A DNA stretch of 64,000 bases. Origin: Treponema socranskii subsp. paredis ATCC 35535 (GTDB taxonomy: Bacteria; Spirochaetota; Spirochaetia; Treponematales; Treponemataceae). Numbering within the stretch: position 1 is the stretch's first letter; every line of letters begins with the position of its first letter. The notes beneath the pieces were generated by a model. It was not told the origin of the DNA and ran no database searches. It saw only the letters and a list, made by a program, of their open reading frames with translations. A program made the position numbers and the translations under genes. Location: assembly GCA_000413015.1 (NCBI GenBank), contig KE332515.1:186001-250000 (forward strand), in the 5' to 3' direction. Of this stretch, positions 16,373-24,459 are shown piece after piece.

Positions 16373-17026
16373 GTTTCCATCTATTTTATTGGCTTTTAAA
16401 ACTGCATGTATCATATCATCATTTTTATACTGCTCGCCTAATTCTTTTATATTCTCAATAAATTTCTTACTATCTTCAATATATTCATAAAAAGAATACA
16501 CCTCAAGATTTCCTTTTGCATAACAATAAAATATGTCATTATATTTTTTACACAATTTGAAAAATAACTTATAGTTTTTTGTTTTAATTAAATAATATAA
16601 TAAATGCATTACAGGGTGTATAATAGTATCCATTACCATATACCGCCATAATTCAAATGAAAAACCTGTTGGCAAATCTTTTCTTTGTAAATCCGTTTCT
16701 GTATACAACAGCACAATATTTTTATATTCATTCAGTTCAAAGATTAGTTTCTTCTGTAATTCTATAATATGCCTATTCTTATTTTTTATATAATTTTGTT
16801 TATTGAATATATCGATATTACTTATTTCTTGAAAATCTTGGTTATGTACAATAGCGTTTAGTTTATTTTTTGAAAACATAATCCATTCAAAAAGATGCGC
16901 AATGACATCTTTATAATTCCAATCATTGTAATTACTGTCAAGTCGTTCACTTCTGTAACTACTTATAAAATCAACAATATCTATTTCTATTTTATTGATT
17001 TCTGTTATTATTTCTTTAGGTTTCAT
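16367..17026 (-). CDS. Possible DinB/DfsB-fold protein
   Basis: 219 residues, all helical and soluble. The opening NYNDWNYKDVIAHLFEWIMFSKNKLNAI resembles the W-x-KDVLAHL-W helix of DinB-like four-helix-bundle proteins, and IIHPVMHLLYYLI resembles their later histidine-bearing helix. DinB-fold proteins bind metal and act in thiol transfer or self-resistance. The match is weak and by eye. The stop codon TAA is part of the attC core at 16366. Confidence 0.45.
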   Translation of the reverse strand: MKPKEIITEINKIEIDIVDFISSYRSERLDSNYNDWNYKDVIAHLFEWIMFSKNKLNAIVHNQDFQEISNIDIFNKQNYIKNKNRHIIELQKKLIFELNEYKNIVLLYTETDLQRKDLPTGFSFELWRYMVMDTIIHPVMHLLYYLIKTKNYKLFFKLCKKYNDIFYCYAKGNLEVYSFYEYIEDSKKFIENIKELGEQYKNDDMIHAVLKANKIDGNI

Positions 17027-17103
17027 ACTTCTATTATACCTTTTTTTAATATTAAATCTAGATTTATACCTGAAAAATTCAGCTCGTGCAGTAGCACGAG
17101 TCC

Positions 17104-17169
17104 ATCTAACATTGTTTTAAACCGCAACGCAGCTTGTCTGCGTTGTCGGCTTTGAAAACAGTGTTATGT
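17104..17169 (-). repeat. attC site between cassettes 5 and 6 (short type B)
   Basis: Core ATCTAAC (17104-17110) and GTTATGT (17163-17169), with type B arms. The perfect 7-bp stem CTCGTGC-AGTA-GCACGAG (17083-17100) marks the start of cassette 6. Confidence 0.88.
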
Positions 17170-17173
17170 GAAA

Positions 17174-17848
17174 TTATAATTTTTTATATAGTAAAAGAAT
17201 TTCAGAATCAATATTCTTAATTTCTTTCAATAATTCATTTTCTTCCTCTGAAACTTCTTTAGGACCTTCTGAAGATGAAGTCAAAGGTCTTGAATTCATA
17301 CGAATTTCTTTTAATTTATTCTTTGAAAGATTTCGTTTATTTTCTAATAAAGAAATTTTTTCGAGTATTTTATTTATTTCTCGATTTTGATTATTTATTA
17401 TATGTTCTTTTAGTTTATTATTCTCTTCTATGATTTGATTGTAATCATTTAATAAAACATAATTATTATTTATTTTATTAGCAAAATCGTCCATTGTAAT
17501 ATAAGATCCTTTTGTTATTACTTCTTGATTTGTATGTTCATATATTACAGAAGGAGTCTTAAACCCGGAAAGATAACATATAATTGCAATACTACAATAG
17601 ATAATAATTGGAGAATTTTTAATCAAATTTTTTAAGCCTGATATATTTTTTTCTTTTTGTAAACGTTTAAGTACCTTAGGAGGAATTTCTTCTAAAGCAT
17701 CAATATTTACATTTGTTTTTTGTTCAATGCCTTGTTGATCAAAATATCTACAATATGCTAATTTAGAAGAACTAAGTATTTGAATACCTGTAATCGTCAT
17801 TGGATTTTTACTACTTTTTAATCTTACAACAGAACCTATTTCTAACAT
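17174..17848 (-). CDS. YodC-like (DUF2158) domain with membrane helix and coiled coil
   Basis: 224 residues from ATG 17848, which has AAGGA upstream; the longer frame starts in the attC. Residues 1-45 (MLEIGSVVRLKSSKNPMTIT..., then CRYFDQQG) match the small YodC/DUF2158 domain. A single membrane helix follows (about residues 80-97), then a long coiled coil to the end. The domain combination looks unusual, since YodC-type proteins are normally about 60 residues. No enzymatic motif is seen. Confidence 0.6.
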   Translation of the reverse strand: MLEIGSVVRLKSSKNPMTITGIQILSSSKLAYCRYFDQQGIEQKTNVNIDALEEIPPKVLKRLQKEKNISGLKNLIKNSPIIIYCSIAIICYLSGFKTPSVIYEHTNQEVITKGSYITMDDFANKINNNYVLLNDYNQIIEENNKLKEHIINNQNREINKILEKISLLENKRNLSKNKLKEIRMNSRPLTSSSEGPKEVSEEENELLKEIKNIDSEILLLYKKL

Positions 17849-17880
17849 TTTATCCTTCCCAGTGCCCCAGTGCGGTGTCC

Positions 17881-17946
17881 ACATAACATTCGCTTAACCT
17901 GCATTTGCGGCTTGTCCGCAATGTCAGGTTGAAGCGGGTGTTAGAC
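17881..17946 (-). repeat. attC site between cassettes 4 and 5 (short type A)
   Basis: Core ACATAAC (17881-17887) and GTTAGAC (17940-17946), with standard type A arms. Confidence 0.9.
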
Positions 17947-18276
17947 GCTATTCGTTCTTTTTTCTTCTCCAAACAAAACACGAACAAAATCTCTTCTTGA
18001 ATACAAAATTCTTACAATTCTTATAGCTTCGTTTTCAATTCTATAAAATATTGAATAATTATTTGCAAGCACGAATTTATAATCCGTAGGAAATGAAACA
18101 TATTTTTCCACAGGAATCCCTACATTTGGGAAAGCCGTCAAATTTTCATAAGTTTCTATAATCTTTGAAATGGTATTATGTGCAGCAATGGGATTTTGAA
18201 GTTCATTCTCTATATAATCTTTGATTTCAAGTAAATCTGCTGCCGCTTGCGGAGCAATCTTCATCTCAAACATCAA
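17941..18276 (-). CDS. RelE/ParE-family toxin
   Basis: 111 residues. EMKIAPQAAADLLEIKDYIENEL, FPNVGIPVEKY and the tail FYRIENEAIRIVRILYSRRDF match RelE/ParE-superfamily toxins (mRNA cleavage or gyrase poisoning, depending on subgroup). It overlaps the antitoxin gene by 4 bp, antitoxin first. The stop codon lies in the attC core at 17940. Subgroup not resolved. Confidence 0.85.
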   Translation of the reverse strand: MMFEMKIAPQAAADLLEIKDYIENELQNPIAAHNTISKIIETYENLTAFPNVGIPVEKYVSFPTDYKFVLANNYSIFYRIENEAIRIVRILYSRRDFVRVLFGEEKRTNSV

Positions 18277-18518
18277 AGTCCTGCCATTTTTCTGACTTCA
18301 GTTGGATCCAGCCATCCGTTTTGCAAAGCAGATTCTTCACCTTTCTTCAATTCAGAAAAAAGAGTTTTCGTAGCCGTCAATTTTTCGTAATCTCTTATGG
18401 AAATTACCGCATAACACCCCCTGCCATTTTTAGTAAGAAAGACCGGCGATTCATCAGCAACATCCTGCAAAACTTCATTATAATTACGCAAATCAGAAAC
18501 AGGTTTTATAGCGATCAT
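18273..18518 (-). CDS. Phd/YefM-family antitoxin
   Basis: 81 residues from ATG 18518 (MIAIKPVSDLRNYNEVLQ), chosen for the GAGG just upstream. DLRNYNEVLQDVADESPVFLTKNGRGCYAVISIRDYEKL is the classic Phd/YefM DNA-binding and dimer domain; the C-terminal tail would wrap the toxin. It is autoregulated in the usual way: a promoter and two inverted repeats lie in the 70 bp upstream. Confidence 0.87.
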   Translation of the reverse strand: MIAIKPVSDLRNYNEVLQDVADESPVFLTKNGRGCYAVISIRDYEKLTATKTLFSELKKGEESALQNGWLDPTEVRKMAGL

Positions 18519-18532
18519 ACTAACCTCTAATA

Positions 18533-18570
18533 TTCGTAATATTTTACGAAACAAGTATCTTAAAATACTT
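18533..18570 (-). promoter_or_regulatory. Operator repeats of the Phd/RelE module
   Basis: Two inverted repeats: TTCGTAA-tatt-TTACGAA (18533-18550) and AAGTAT-cttaaa-ATACTT (18553-18570). They cover the transcription start and the -10 box of the module's promoter and are fitting sites for antitoxin binding. Confidence 0.6.
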
Positions 18571-18582
18571 ATCAAATGTCAA
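18554..18582 (-). promoter_or_regulatory. Promoter of the Phd/RelE toxin-antitoxin module
   Basis: Minus strand: TTGACA (18577-18582), 17 bp, GATACT (18554-18559). It sits within the cassette, between the unknown gene and the antitoxin, so the module has its own transcription. Confidence 0.65.
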
Positions 18583-18599
18583 GTACTTAACCGCACATA

Positions 18600-19067
18600 C
18601 TAATACAAAGGAATTTCGCCCTCATATCGTTCAGCTTTTTCCAGCAGAGGACCTTTTACCCCCATCGTAAACGCAATATCACTGCTTCTTATCGAAAGAA
18701 GTTGCATTTTCGATTTTATTTTCAAGAAATTCATCATATTCTTTGATAAAACCAGCTGTCCTTCTTTTGAAATGTTTGTCCAACAATAATAACGACCTTT
18801 ATATGCTATGAACTCACCATTTTCAGAAGAATAATTATCCAGCTGAGGAATATCGGTAAGAATATATGCAGGTTTTGAAAGCTTTAAAAGCCCCTTTCTC
18901 GTTACGCAAAAACCGCCAGTGCTTTTGCTCCCTGTACATAAATATACTTTTCCTTCGGAACACATATCATATTCTTCGATTGCCTGCGGCGGAAGTTGAA
19001 TACATCCAGCATATTTTATAATTGATTTTCCAAATATAAATTTTCCGCCTTTATTCATCTGTGGCAT
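18600..19067 (-). CDS. Unknown soluble cassette protein (cassette 4, first gene)
   Basis: 155 residues from ATG 19067 (MPQMNKGGKFIFGK), which has GGAGAT upstream; the longer frame is attC read-through. The sequence includes CIQLPPQAIEEYDM, VYLCTGSKSTGGFCVTRKGLL and LVLSKNMMNFLKIK, which suggests paired swapped-hairpin (AbrB/SpoVT-like) beta units, though I am not certain. No attC separates it from the toxin-antitoxin pair, so they either share a cassette or an attC was lost. Confidence 0.55.
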   Translation of the reverse strand: MPQMNKGGKFIFGKSIIKYAGCIQLPPQAIEEYDMCSEGKVYLCTGSKSTGGFCVTRKGLLKLSKPAYILTDIPQLDNYSSENGEFIAYKGRYYCWTNISKEGQLVLSKNMMNFLKIKSKMQLLSIRSSDIAFTMGVKGPLLEKAERYEGEIPLY

Positions 19068-19112
19068 TTTTTCATCTCCAAAAATACAGCTCAAACAGTG
19101 CCGAAGGCATCC

Positions 19113-19264
19113 GTCTAACATTCGCTTGACCTGCATTTGTGCCTTTGCTGACGCGCATAGCGGCAGCAAAGTTGGCGCGAAAGTTGCATAAAAAGGGAGC
19201 CATAGGCGACCGTCAAGCAACTTTCGTGACAAAACAAATGTCAGCGTTGAAGCGGGTGTTAGTT
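19113..19264 (-). repeat. Long attC site between cassettes 3 and 4
   Basis: 152 bp. Core GTCTAAC (19113-19119) and GTTAGTT (19258-19264). Long-type insert with outer stem TTTGCTG/CAGCAAA and inner loop GCC-ATA-GGC (19199-19207), both covarying with the other long copies. The stem GTGCC-GAA-GGCAT (19098-19110) marks the start of cassette 4. Confidence 0.88.
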
Positions 19265-20146
19265 TGCTGATTTTCTATAATCTTTACGGATAAACGGCTC
19301 TTGTTTCTCTTCCGATAATAAAATCTCATATTTTGTCGGCTGCCGGTATGCGTTACCATGAACTTCTCTACTTCTATACTTTCTTAATTCCTCTATATTA
19401 AAAGTTGCGATATATATTCCTTCTTCCTCTCCGGCTTCTATTATTAATGTATCTCGTGAATATGGTTCATCAATTTTATAGGCAATACCGTCAAATGCTG
19501 TAGAATGACCATTACAATCGGGTTTTCCTTTTGGATAATTAACAGTTGCAATGCCAACCATATTTTCAAATGCTCTTGCTCTTAATTGTGAAATCCTATT
19601 AATTTCCATTGGACATGCATTCGGTACAAGTAGTATTTCTGCACCTTTGAGCATGAGTATTCGTGCACTCTCAGGAAATTCTCTATCATAACAAATCATT
19701 GAACCTATTTTTACACAACCGTGCTCTGTGTCTAATTCAGATACATAAAAATCATTACCGGGCATTAAATTTTTTTCATCTCCAAAAATACATGTATGTA
19801 CTTTTGCATAGGTATATAGTTCTTTTCCAAATCTATCAAACAGACATATACTGTTTCTTGGTAATGGCTCATACTTTTCAAGAAATGTTATACCGATAGC
19901 CATTTGCAATTCTTTTGCTAAATCCGAGAATGAATGTATAAATGCATCATTTTTACTAATTGCTTTACTCTTTAATTCATTGACAGATTTAGGGATTTCG
20001 TAACCAATACTCCACATTTCAGGAAATAATGCTATATCTGCCCCCATATTTTTTGCCTTGCGACAAGCTGCTATACCGATATGCATGTTTTCAACAGGAG
20101 ATTTCCCCGGCAGTAATTGCAGTAAAGCAATGATAATTTTGCTCAA
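19259..20146 (-). CDS. Carbon-nitrogen hydrolase (nitrilase superfamily)
   Basis: 295 residues from a TTG at 20146 with AAGGA 8 nt upstream; an earlier TTG at 20179 lies in the attC core. The Glu-Lys-Cys triad is complete: E43 in FPEMWSIGYE, K115 in YAKVHTCIFGDE and C152 in GSMICYDREFPESAR. These enzymes hydrolyse amides or nitriles, for example N-carbamoyl or omega-amido compounds. The substrate cannot be read from sequence. This is the one clearly metabolic cassette in the array. The stop codon lies in the attC core. Confidence 0.85.
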   Translation of the reverse strand: MSKIIIALLQLLPGKSPVENMHIGIAACRKAKNMGADIALFPEMWSIGYEIPKSVNELKSKAISKNDAFIHSFSDLAKELQMAIGITFLEKYEPLPRNSICLFDRFGKELYTYAKVHTCIFGDEKNLMPGNDFYVSELDTEHGCVKIGSMICYDREFPESARILMLKGAEILLVPNACPMEINRISQLRARAFENMVGIATVNYPKGKPDCNGHSTAFDGIAYKIDEPYSRDTLIIEAGEEEGIYIATFNIEELRKYRSREVHGNAYRQPTKYEILLSEEKQEPFIRKDYRKSAN

Positions 20147-20178
20147 TTGCGTATTCCTTATTGTATTAAATCTTGTCA

Positions 20179-20243
20179 AACTAACTACCGCTTAACCTGC
20201 AACACGGCTTGCCCGTATTGTCAGGTTGAAGCGGGTGTTAGAT
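20179..20243 (-). repeat. attC site between cassettes 2 and 3 (short type A)
   Basis: Core AACTAAC (20179-20185) and GTTAGAT (20237-20243), with arms CTTAACCTGCAA and TGTCAGGTTGAAGCGGGT. Confidence 0.87.
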
Positions 20244-20244
20244 G

Positions 20245-22911
20245 TCATTTTTTGTAATCATATTCAAGCGAACTTAATTTCATATTGAAGGAAGCCGCAA
20301 TCTGCTGTTTCTCTTTATATTTTACATGATGTAGATCAGTAAATTCTTTTAAAAACCTCTGAATTATATGTTGAACAGAAATAGGAAAATCCTTGTAATG
20401 TTTCTTGGCATCTTCAACTGGGACAGTCTTATTGTACCACATTTCACATTGCAAATAAATACAGTAAGTAAATGGATTTTGAATATCCTCTGAAACTTCT
20501 TTAATTATTTTCATCATGCCTTTAGAACCAACAGAATCAGCAGTTCTTTTTATTGTCGCATAGATTATTGATAGATTAAAAAATGAAAAAAATCTTTGTG
20601 CGTATTTAAAAATATCTTCTCTCGTAAATGAGTTCTTTTCCATACTTTCTATACGATTAACCACAAAATCCACAAAATCTTTTTCATATTCTTTAAATTC
20701 AGTAATGAATTTATTGCACATTCTTCTGTATGCATTTATTGCATTTATATAGCATTCTTTAAGATGTTTTTTCTCAAGTTCTCCACTGTGATTTTTTAAG
20801 ATATGCCCCATAACTTCAACAGTTCTTATAGCTTTCTTTAAGTTTAAAAGTTCGGCATTTATTTCTTTAGATTCATTTATTTCATTAGAATATTCATTAA
20901 TATCTTCATTTTCATCCCCATTTTGAGAGTCTTTATATGAAAGTAAGTTCATTCTAGCTTCTCGCGATTTATCATATTTTTCAATTACTTCATTATTTAA
21001 TTTATTTGCATAATCATCAATATGCTGTATTTCATCTCTTGTAAGACTAATTTCTTCATATTTATCATATAAAATCATTGTATTTACTAAAACTTCTTCT
21101 ATTAGTCTAACATCTTTTGAATGATGAATTAGAAATATACCAATATATGCATTCATTTGAATATCTAGATTACTATATATTTCTTCAATATATTTTTGCA
21201 TATCTTTATTCGAAAGTCGATCTGCTATATATTTTGCAACAAAATAATGATAAAAATATGGAGCACAAAAAGTGTATTGACCTATTGAGTTCTTATAAAA
21301 AATAGTAGAACGCGATATTAGTTTAATAAAATACTTATTATCAAAAGGTAAATTATACTTTTCTGCATAACTTTCTAAGAAACCATACAATGCATCTTCG
21401 TTGAAGGAAGATATGGCGTTTTGATAAAAAGTAAATGAAATATTACTTAAGATATTCAGAAACGCACCTATTTCTGACTCAGGGATATTTGATTTTCGAA
21501 AGGAAATATAGATTAACGCTTGATAACAATGGCCTTTTGAAGTAATATCACCATTTAAAGGTACAAAGTCCGTTTTAGCAGCTAGAGCTGTTAGAATATA
21601 AAATGGTGTAAATGGAATAATTCCTTTTACAAAAGTAGTTTCAAGGTATTCTGTTAGTTCATCTTCAGTACAATAATTGTCTTCATTAATGCCATTAAAT
21701 TCTATCCATTTTTCAATAATTTTCTTTCTTAATACATAACCGAATGGAGTAATTGTATAGCTTTTAAAGTAATCAACCAATCTTTGTTTATCTATTGCTC
21801 CATTAAACAATGAATCTACAAATATTATCAAAAATACATTTTTTTCATTTTTTAAAAACTCAAGATATTTTCTCTGATATACATTATCTAGATAATGAAA
21901 GTCATCAAGTATTATAACCTTAATCTTATCATCATAATTGTGATTAACATCTTCATTATATTCTAAGTGCAATGCTTTATAAATCTTCTTTGAAAGCTCA
22001 CCTTTTTCACTTACTGTAAATTTTATGTATATCGGAACATAGTCATTTGTTTCATAAATCTTCTTAAACATTACTTTCGCTAACCCAGTTTTACCACTCT
22101 GATCATCTCCAGAAATTACAATATGTGAAGGGTTTTTTATGAATGATCTTAGAATCTCTTCCGTTGATACTTTATAAATTGATTTTGATTCGGGGATATC
22201 TGTAACAACATCCGGAAAAACATAAAATGTTGAAAGATTGCTTTTTTCCTTTTCATTTTGATATATGAAATCACTTTTTTCTAAGAAATTTGAGAAATCA
22301 GAGCTTAGTTTAAAGCTGTTGTTTTTCTGTATTTTTTCTATATCAGGCACGATCTCAATATTTTTTGTATTTAAAAAAATTAAATTTGAATAATTTTTAA
22401 CTTGAAAACCATATTTTGTATAATCATTATTGTCAAAATATTCTTGGTCAAAGACTTGCTGATAAAATTCATTACTTATTCCATAAACAAAGTTAGTAGC
22501 ACTATTAATCCTAAGCAATTCTTTGAGACAAATTGCATCTAAATATCTTGCAGCACAATTTATTCCATCTCCTGCAAAACCAGTATCTTCTGAAGAATTT
22601 TCTGAAAAAATCTTCCGTGTTTCTGAATATTTACCAATATGCAAAATCGCCCGAAAACGTATTGTATCATTTTTACTGGCATTTTCTTGTATTTTATTCA
22701 TTGCATACAATACATCTTCGTATTTGCTTGTTTCTATTAAAATAAAACCTCCATCACCTGTATCAATAGTGTCTTTTTTTTTGAATATCTCAATGTTCAT
22801 AGTTGATTCATTAATAATTTGAGAAAGAACCTGTCTTTTAGATTTCATTTCATCTGTACGGTCTGTTTGAGAATATTTTTCAATATCTATACCTATTATC
22901 ACACCAAACAT
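20245..22911 (-). CDS. Class III nucleotide cyclase fused to a STAND-like P-loop NTPase
   Basis: 888 residues from ATG 22911, which has GGGAG upstream; the longer frame starts in the attC. Residues 1-190 form a class III cyclase domain: metal-binding D9 in GIDIEKYS and D53 in TGDGGFIL, and the purine/transition-state loop GDGINCAARYLD with N118 and R122. Residues 255-600 form an NTPase: Walker A GDDQSGKT (268-275) and Walker B KVIILDDFHYL (331-341). The C-terminal 280 residues are helical and without repeats I can name. STAND-type NTPases are common phage sensors; a cyclase on the same chain would make a nucleotide signal on activation. The substrate (ATP or GTP) and a downstream receptor are not evident. 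Confidence 0.75.
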   Translation of the reverse strand: MFGVIIGIDIEKYSQTDRTDEMKSKRQVLSQIINESTMNIEIFKKKDTIDTGDGGFILIETSKYEDVLYAMNKIQENASKNDTIRFRAILHIGKYSETRKIFSENSSEDTGFAGDGINCAARYLDAICLKELLRINSATNFVYGISNEFYQQVFDQEYFDNNDYTKYGFQVKNYSNLIFLNTKNIEIVPDIEKIQKNNSFKLSSDFSNFLEKSDFIYQNEKEKSNLSTFYVFPDVVTDIPESKSIYKVSTEEILRSFIKNPSHIVISGDDQSGKTGLAKVMFKKIYETNDYVPIYIKFTVSEKGELSKKIYKALHLEYNEDVNHNYDDKIKVIILDDFHYLDNVYQRKYLEFLKNEKNVFLIIFVDSLFNGAIDKQRLVDYFKSYTITPFGYVLRKKIIEKWIEFNGINEDNYCTEDELTEYLETTFVKGIIPFTPFYILTALAAKTDFVPLNGDITSKGHCYQALIYISFRKSNIPESEIGAFLNILSNISFTFYQNAISSFNEDALYGFLESYAEKYNLPFDNKYFIKLISRSTIFYKNSIGQYTFCAPYFYHYFVAKYIADRLSNKDMQKYIEEIYSNLDIQMNAYIGIFLIHHSKDVRLIEEVLVNTMILYDKYEEISLTRDEIQHIDDYANKLNNEVIEKYDKSREARMNLLSYKDSQNGDENEDINEYSNEINESKEINAELLNLKKAIRTVEVMGHILKNHSGELEKKHLKECYINAINAYRRMCNKFITEFKEYEKDFVDFVVNRIESMEKNSFTREDIFKYAQRFFSFFNLSIIYATIKRTADSVGSKGMMKIIKEVSEDIQNPFTYCIYLQCEMWYNKTVPVEDAKKHYKDFPISVQHIIQRFLKEFTDLHHVKYKEKQQIAASFNMKLSSLEYDYKK

Positions 22912-22959
22912 AATAACTCCCTTAAAATCATTCAAAATATTCACGTGCTTATGGTGCAC

Positions 22960-23025
22960 ATCTAACATTGTTTTAAACCGCAACGCAGCTCGACTGCGTT
23001 GTCGGCTTTGAAAACTGTGTTATGT
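22960..23025 (-). repeat. attC site between cassettes 1 and 2 (short type B)
   Basis: Core ATCTAAC (22960-22966) and GTTATGT (23019-23025), with type B arms. It is the first attC after the attI junction. Confidence 0.9.
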
Positions 23026-24456
23026 GCTTTTCTTATCAAATAAAGGAGCTCCTTGATTCAGAATATTACTTTTAGCGAGTAAATCTAATACTTTACTTCC
23101 TGGAGCCAAGCTAATTGCCGTATATTTATGAGCCAAAACCGTTGGAATAAGAGAATTTTCAAACAATTCACATTCAAAATCGTTTAATAGATTCGTATAA
23201 ACTTCAATATTTTTATAGTTCATTATATTTGCTTTTTCCAAAGAGAAATTTTGAACAGATGATTTACTTAACCATGGATAAGGAGCATTAAAAACAAATA
23301 CTTTTCCAGATTTGCTTTTATATAAAAAATCCTGCCCAAAATATGTTTCAGCACCATATGTATTACTTGATTTTGGCTTTTTTTCGAAATTTATATATTT
23401 ATTTCTATAATCATCTGTTAGTGAATAAATAGAATTATTTGGAACAAATTCTTTTATATTTTCAAAAAAATCATTTACGGCGCCACTTTTCTGAATTCCC
23501 ATCATCAAAATATCTGTTTTTCCATGCTTTCTCATTTCTATATTAATCTTTTCTAAATATTTCATAATACAGGAATGTAACTTTGCTGGTTCACCAAAAA
23601 TTGCAAGAGGTCCATCTATGAAAAAACAAATATTTTCTAATGCTTCTGTATATGATTCAGGGGACTTTTCAACAATTGTGCGAATATAATGTATAGCAAT
23701 TAATCTTTCTACTACATTCATCGTTCTTGTCATTGCGGAAATATTTGATATCATGCCTTCTACTTGTTCCCAAACTCGCAGAATATCAGTAACATACAAA
23801 GGCGTACCACAATGAGGGCAACTTGAATACCCTTTACTCTTGATTTCTGCATACGACACAACAATATTTTCATACTTTTCACAGCATGGACATTTGGAAA
23901 GTTTTATCATTTCAGATGAACTTCCTTCTGAAAATGAAGCAAGTTTAAAAAGTGTCATTCGAAGACTTGAGTCAGGATTATTCTTTTCTGAACGAAATTT
24001 ATCAAACTGTTCATCTAAAGCCCTTCTGAAACTTTCTTGAACATCTTCACAATTATCATATACAATATTCGCGCTTGGAAGAATTAATGTATAAGATTCA
24101 TTATTCTCCTTAAATTTTGCAACTTCGAATGGATCAATAAATGGAGCATCTTGCCTCATATTTTCAAGTAATTCACATTTTAAAAGAACAACTCCAATTT
24201 TTATAAATCCAATTTTTCTGCTTGGAAATTTTTCTGTTATACTTGACTCGTAAAGACTTCCATCTATTGAAATAATATTTTGCGGTTTTTTAAAATGAGA
24301 TTTCCATGGATTTGAAAAAATCTGAGAAATTGTTTTTTTCTCTTTATCTTCAGGATAATCTATTTTATGACATCTTTTCAAGAAATCTTGAACGTCAGGA
24401 TTTTTGACTATATCTATATGCGATGTTTTATTAGCGATTTCTTTCTCGTATGGCAT
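23020..24456 (-). CDS. NurA-like nuclease with inserted zinc ribbon
   Basis: 478 residues. NurA landmarks are present: IISIDGSLYES with D65, ENICFFIDGPLAIFG with a second acidic residue near 280, and a late HKYTAISLAPGSKVLDLLA helix. A zinc ribbon (CPCCEKY near 189 and CPHCGTPL near 213) is inserted between the first two. NurA is a 5'-to-3' exonuclease/endonuclease that works with the HerA translocase on DNA ends. The ATG at 24456 lies 3 nt after the HerA stop, with GGAG upstream, so the two are coupled. The stop codon lies in the attC core at 23019. Family assignment is by motif and by the HerA partner. Confidence 0.75.
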   Translation of the reverse strand: MPYEKEIANKTSHIDIVKNPDVQDFLKRCHKIDYPEDKEKKTISQIFSNPWKSHFKKPQNIISIDGSLYESSITEKFPSRKIGFIKIGVVLLKCELLENMRQDAPFIDPFEVAKFKENNESYTLILPSANIVYDNCEDVQESFRRALDEQFDKFRSEKNNPDSSLRMTLFKLASFSEGSSSEMIKLSKCPCCEKYENIVVSYAEIKSKGYSSCPHCGTPLYVTDILRVWEQVEGMISNISAMTRTMNVVERLIAIHYIRTIVEKSPESYTEALENICFFIDGPLAIFGEPAKLHSCIMKYLEKINIEMRKHGKTDILMMGIQKSGAVNDFFENIKEFVPNNSIYSLTDDYRNKYINFEKKPKSSNTYGAETYFGQDFLYKSKSGKVFVFNAPYPWLSKSSVQNFSLEKANIMNYKNIEVYTNLLNDFECELFENSLIPTVLAHKYTAISLAPGSKVLDLLAKSNILNQGAPLFDKKST

Positions 24457-24459
24457 CTA

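Noticed and set aside
16168-16380. Open frames running through long attC sites (also at 19070-19232)
   Set aside because: They encode similar peptides only because the attC sites are similar. The real genes start after the attC with good Shine-Dalgarno sequences.
7327-23025. Regularly recurring similar sequences that could suggest a CRISPR array
   Set aside because: Spacing is 0.7-2.7 kb with genes between, and each repeat has integron core sites and inverted arms. They are attC sites.
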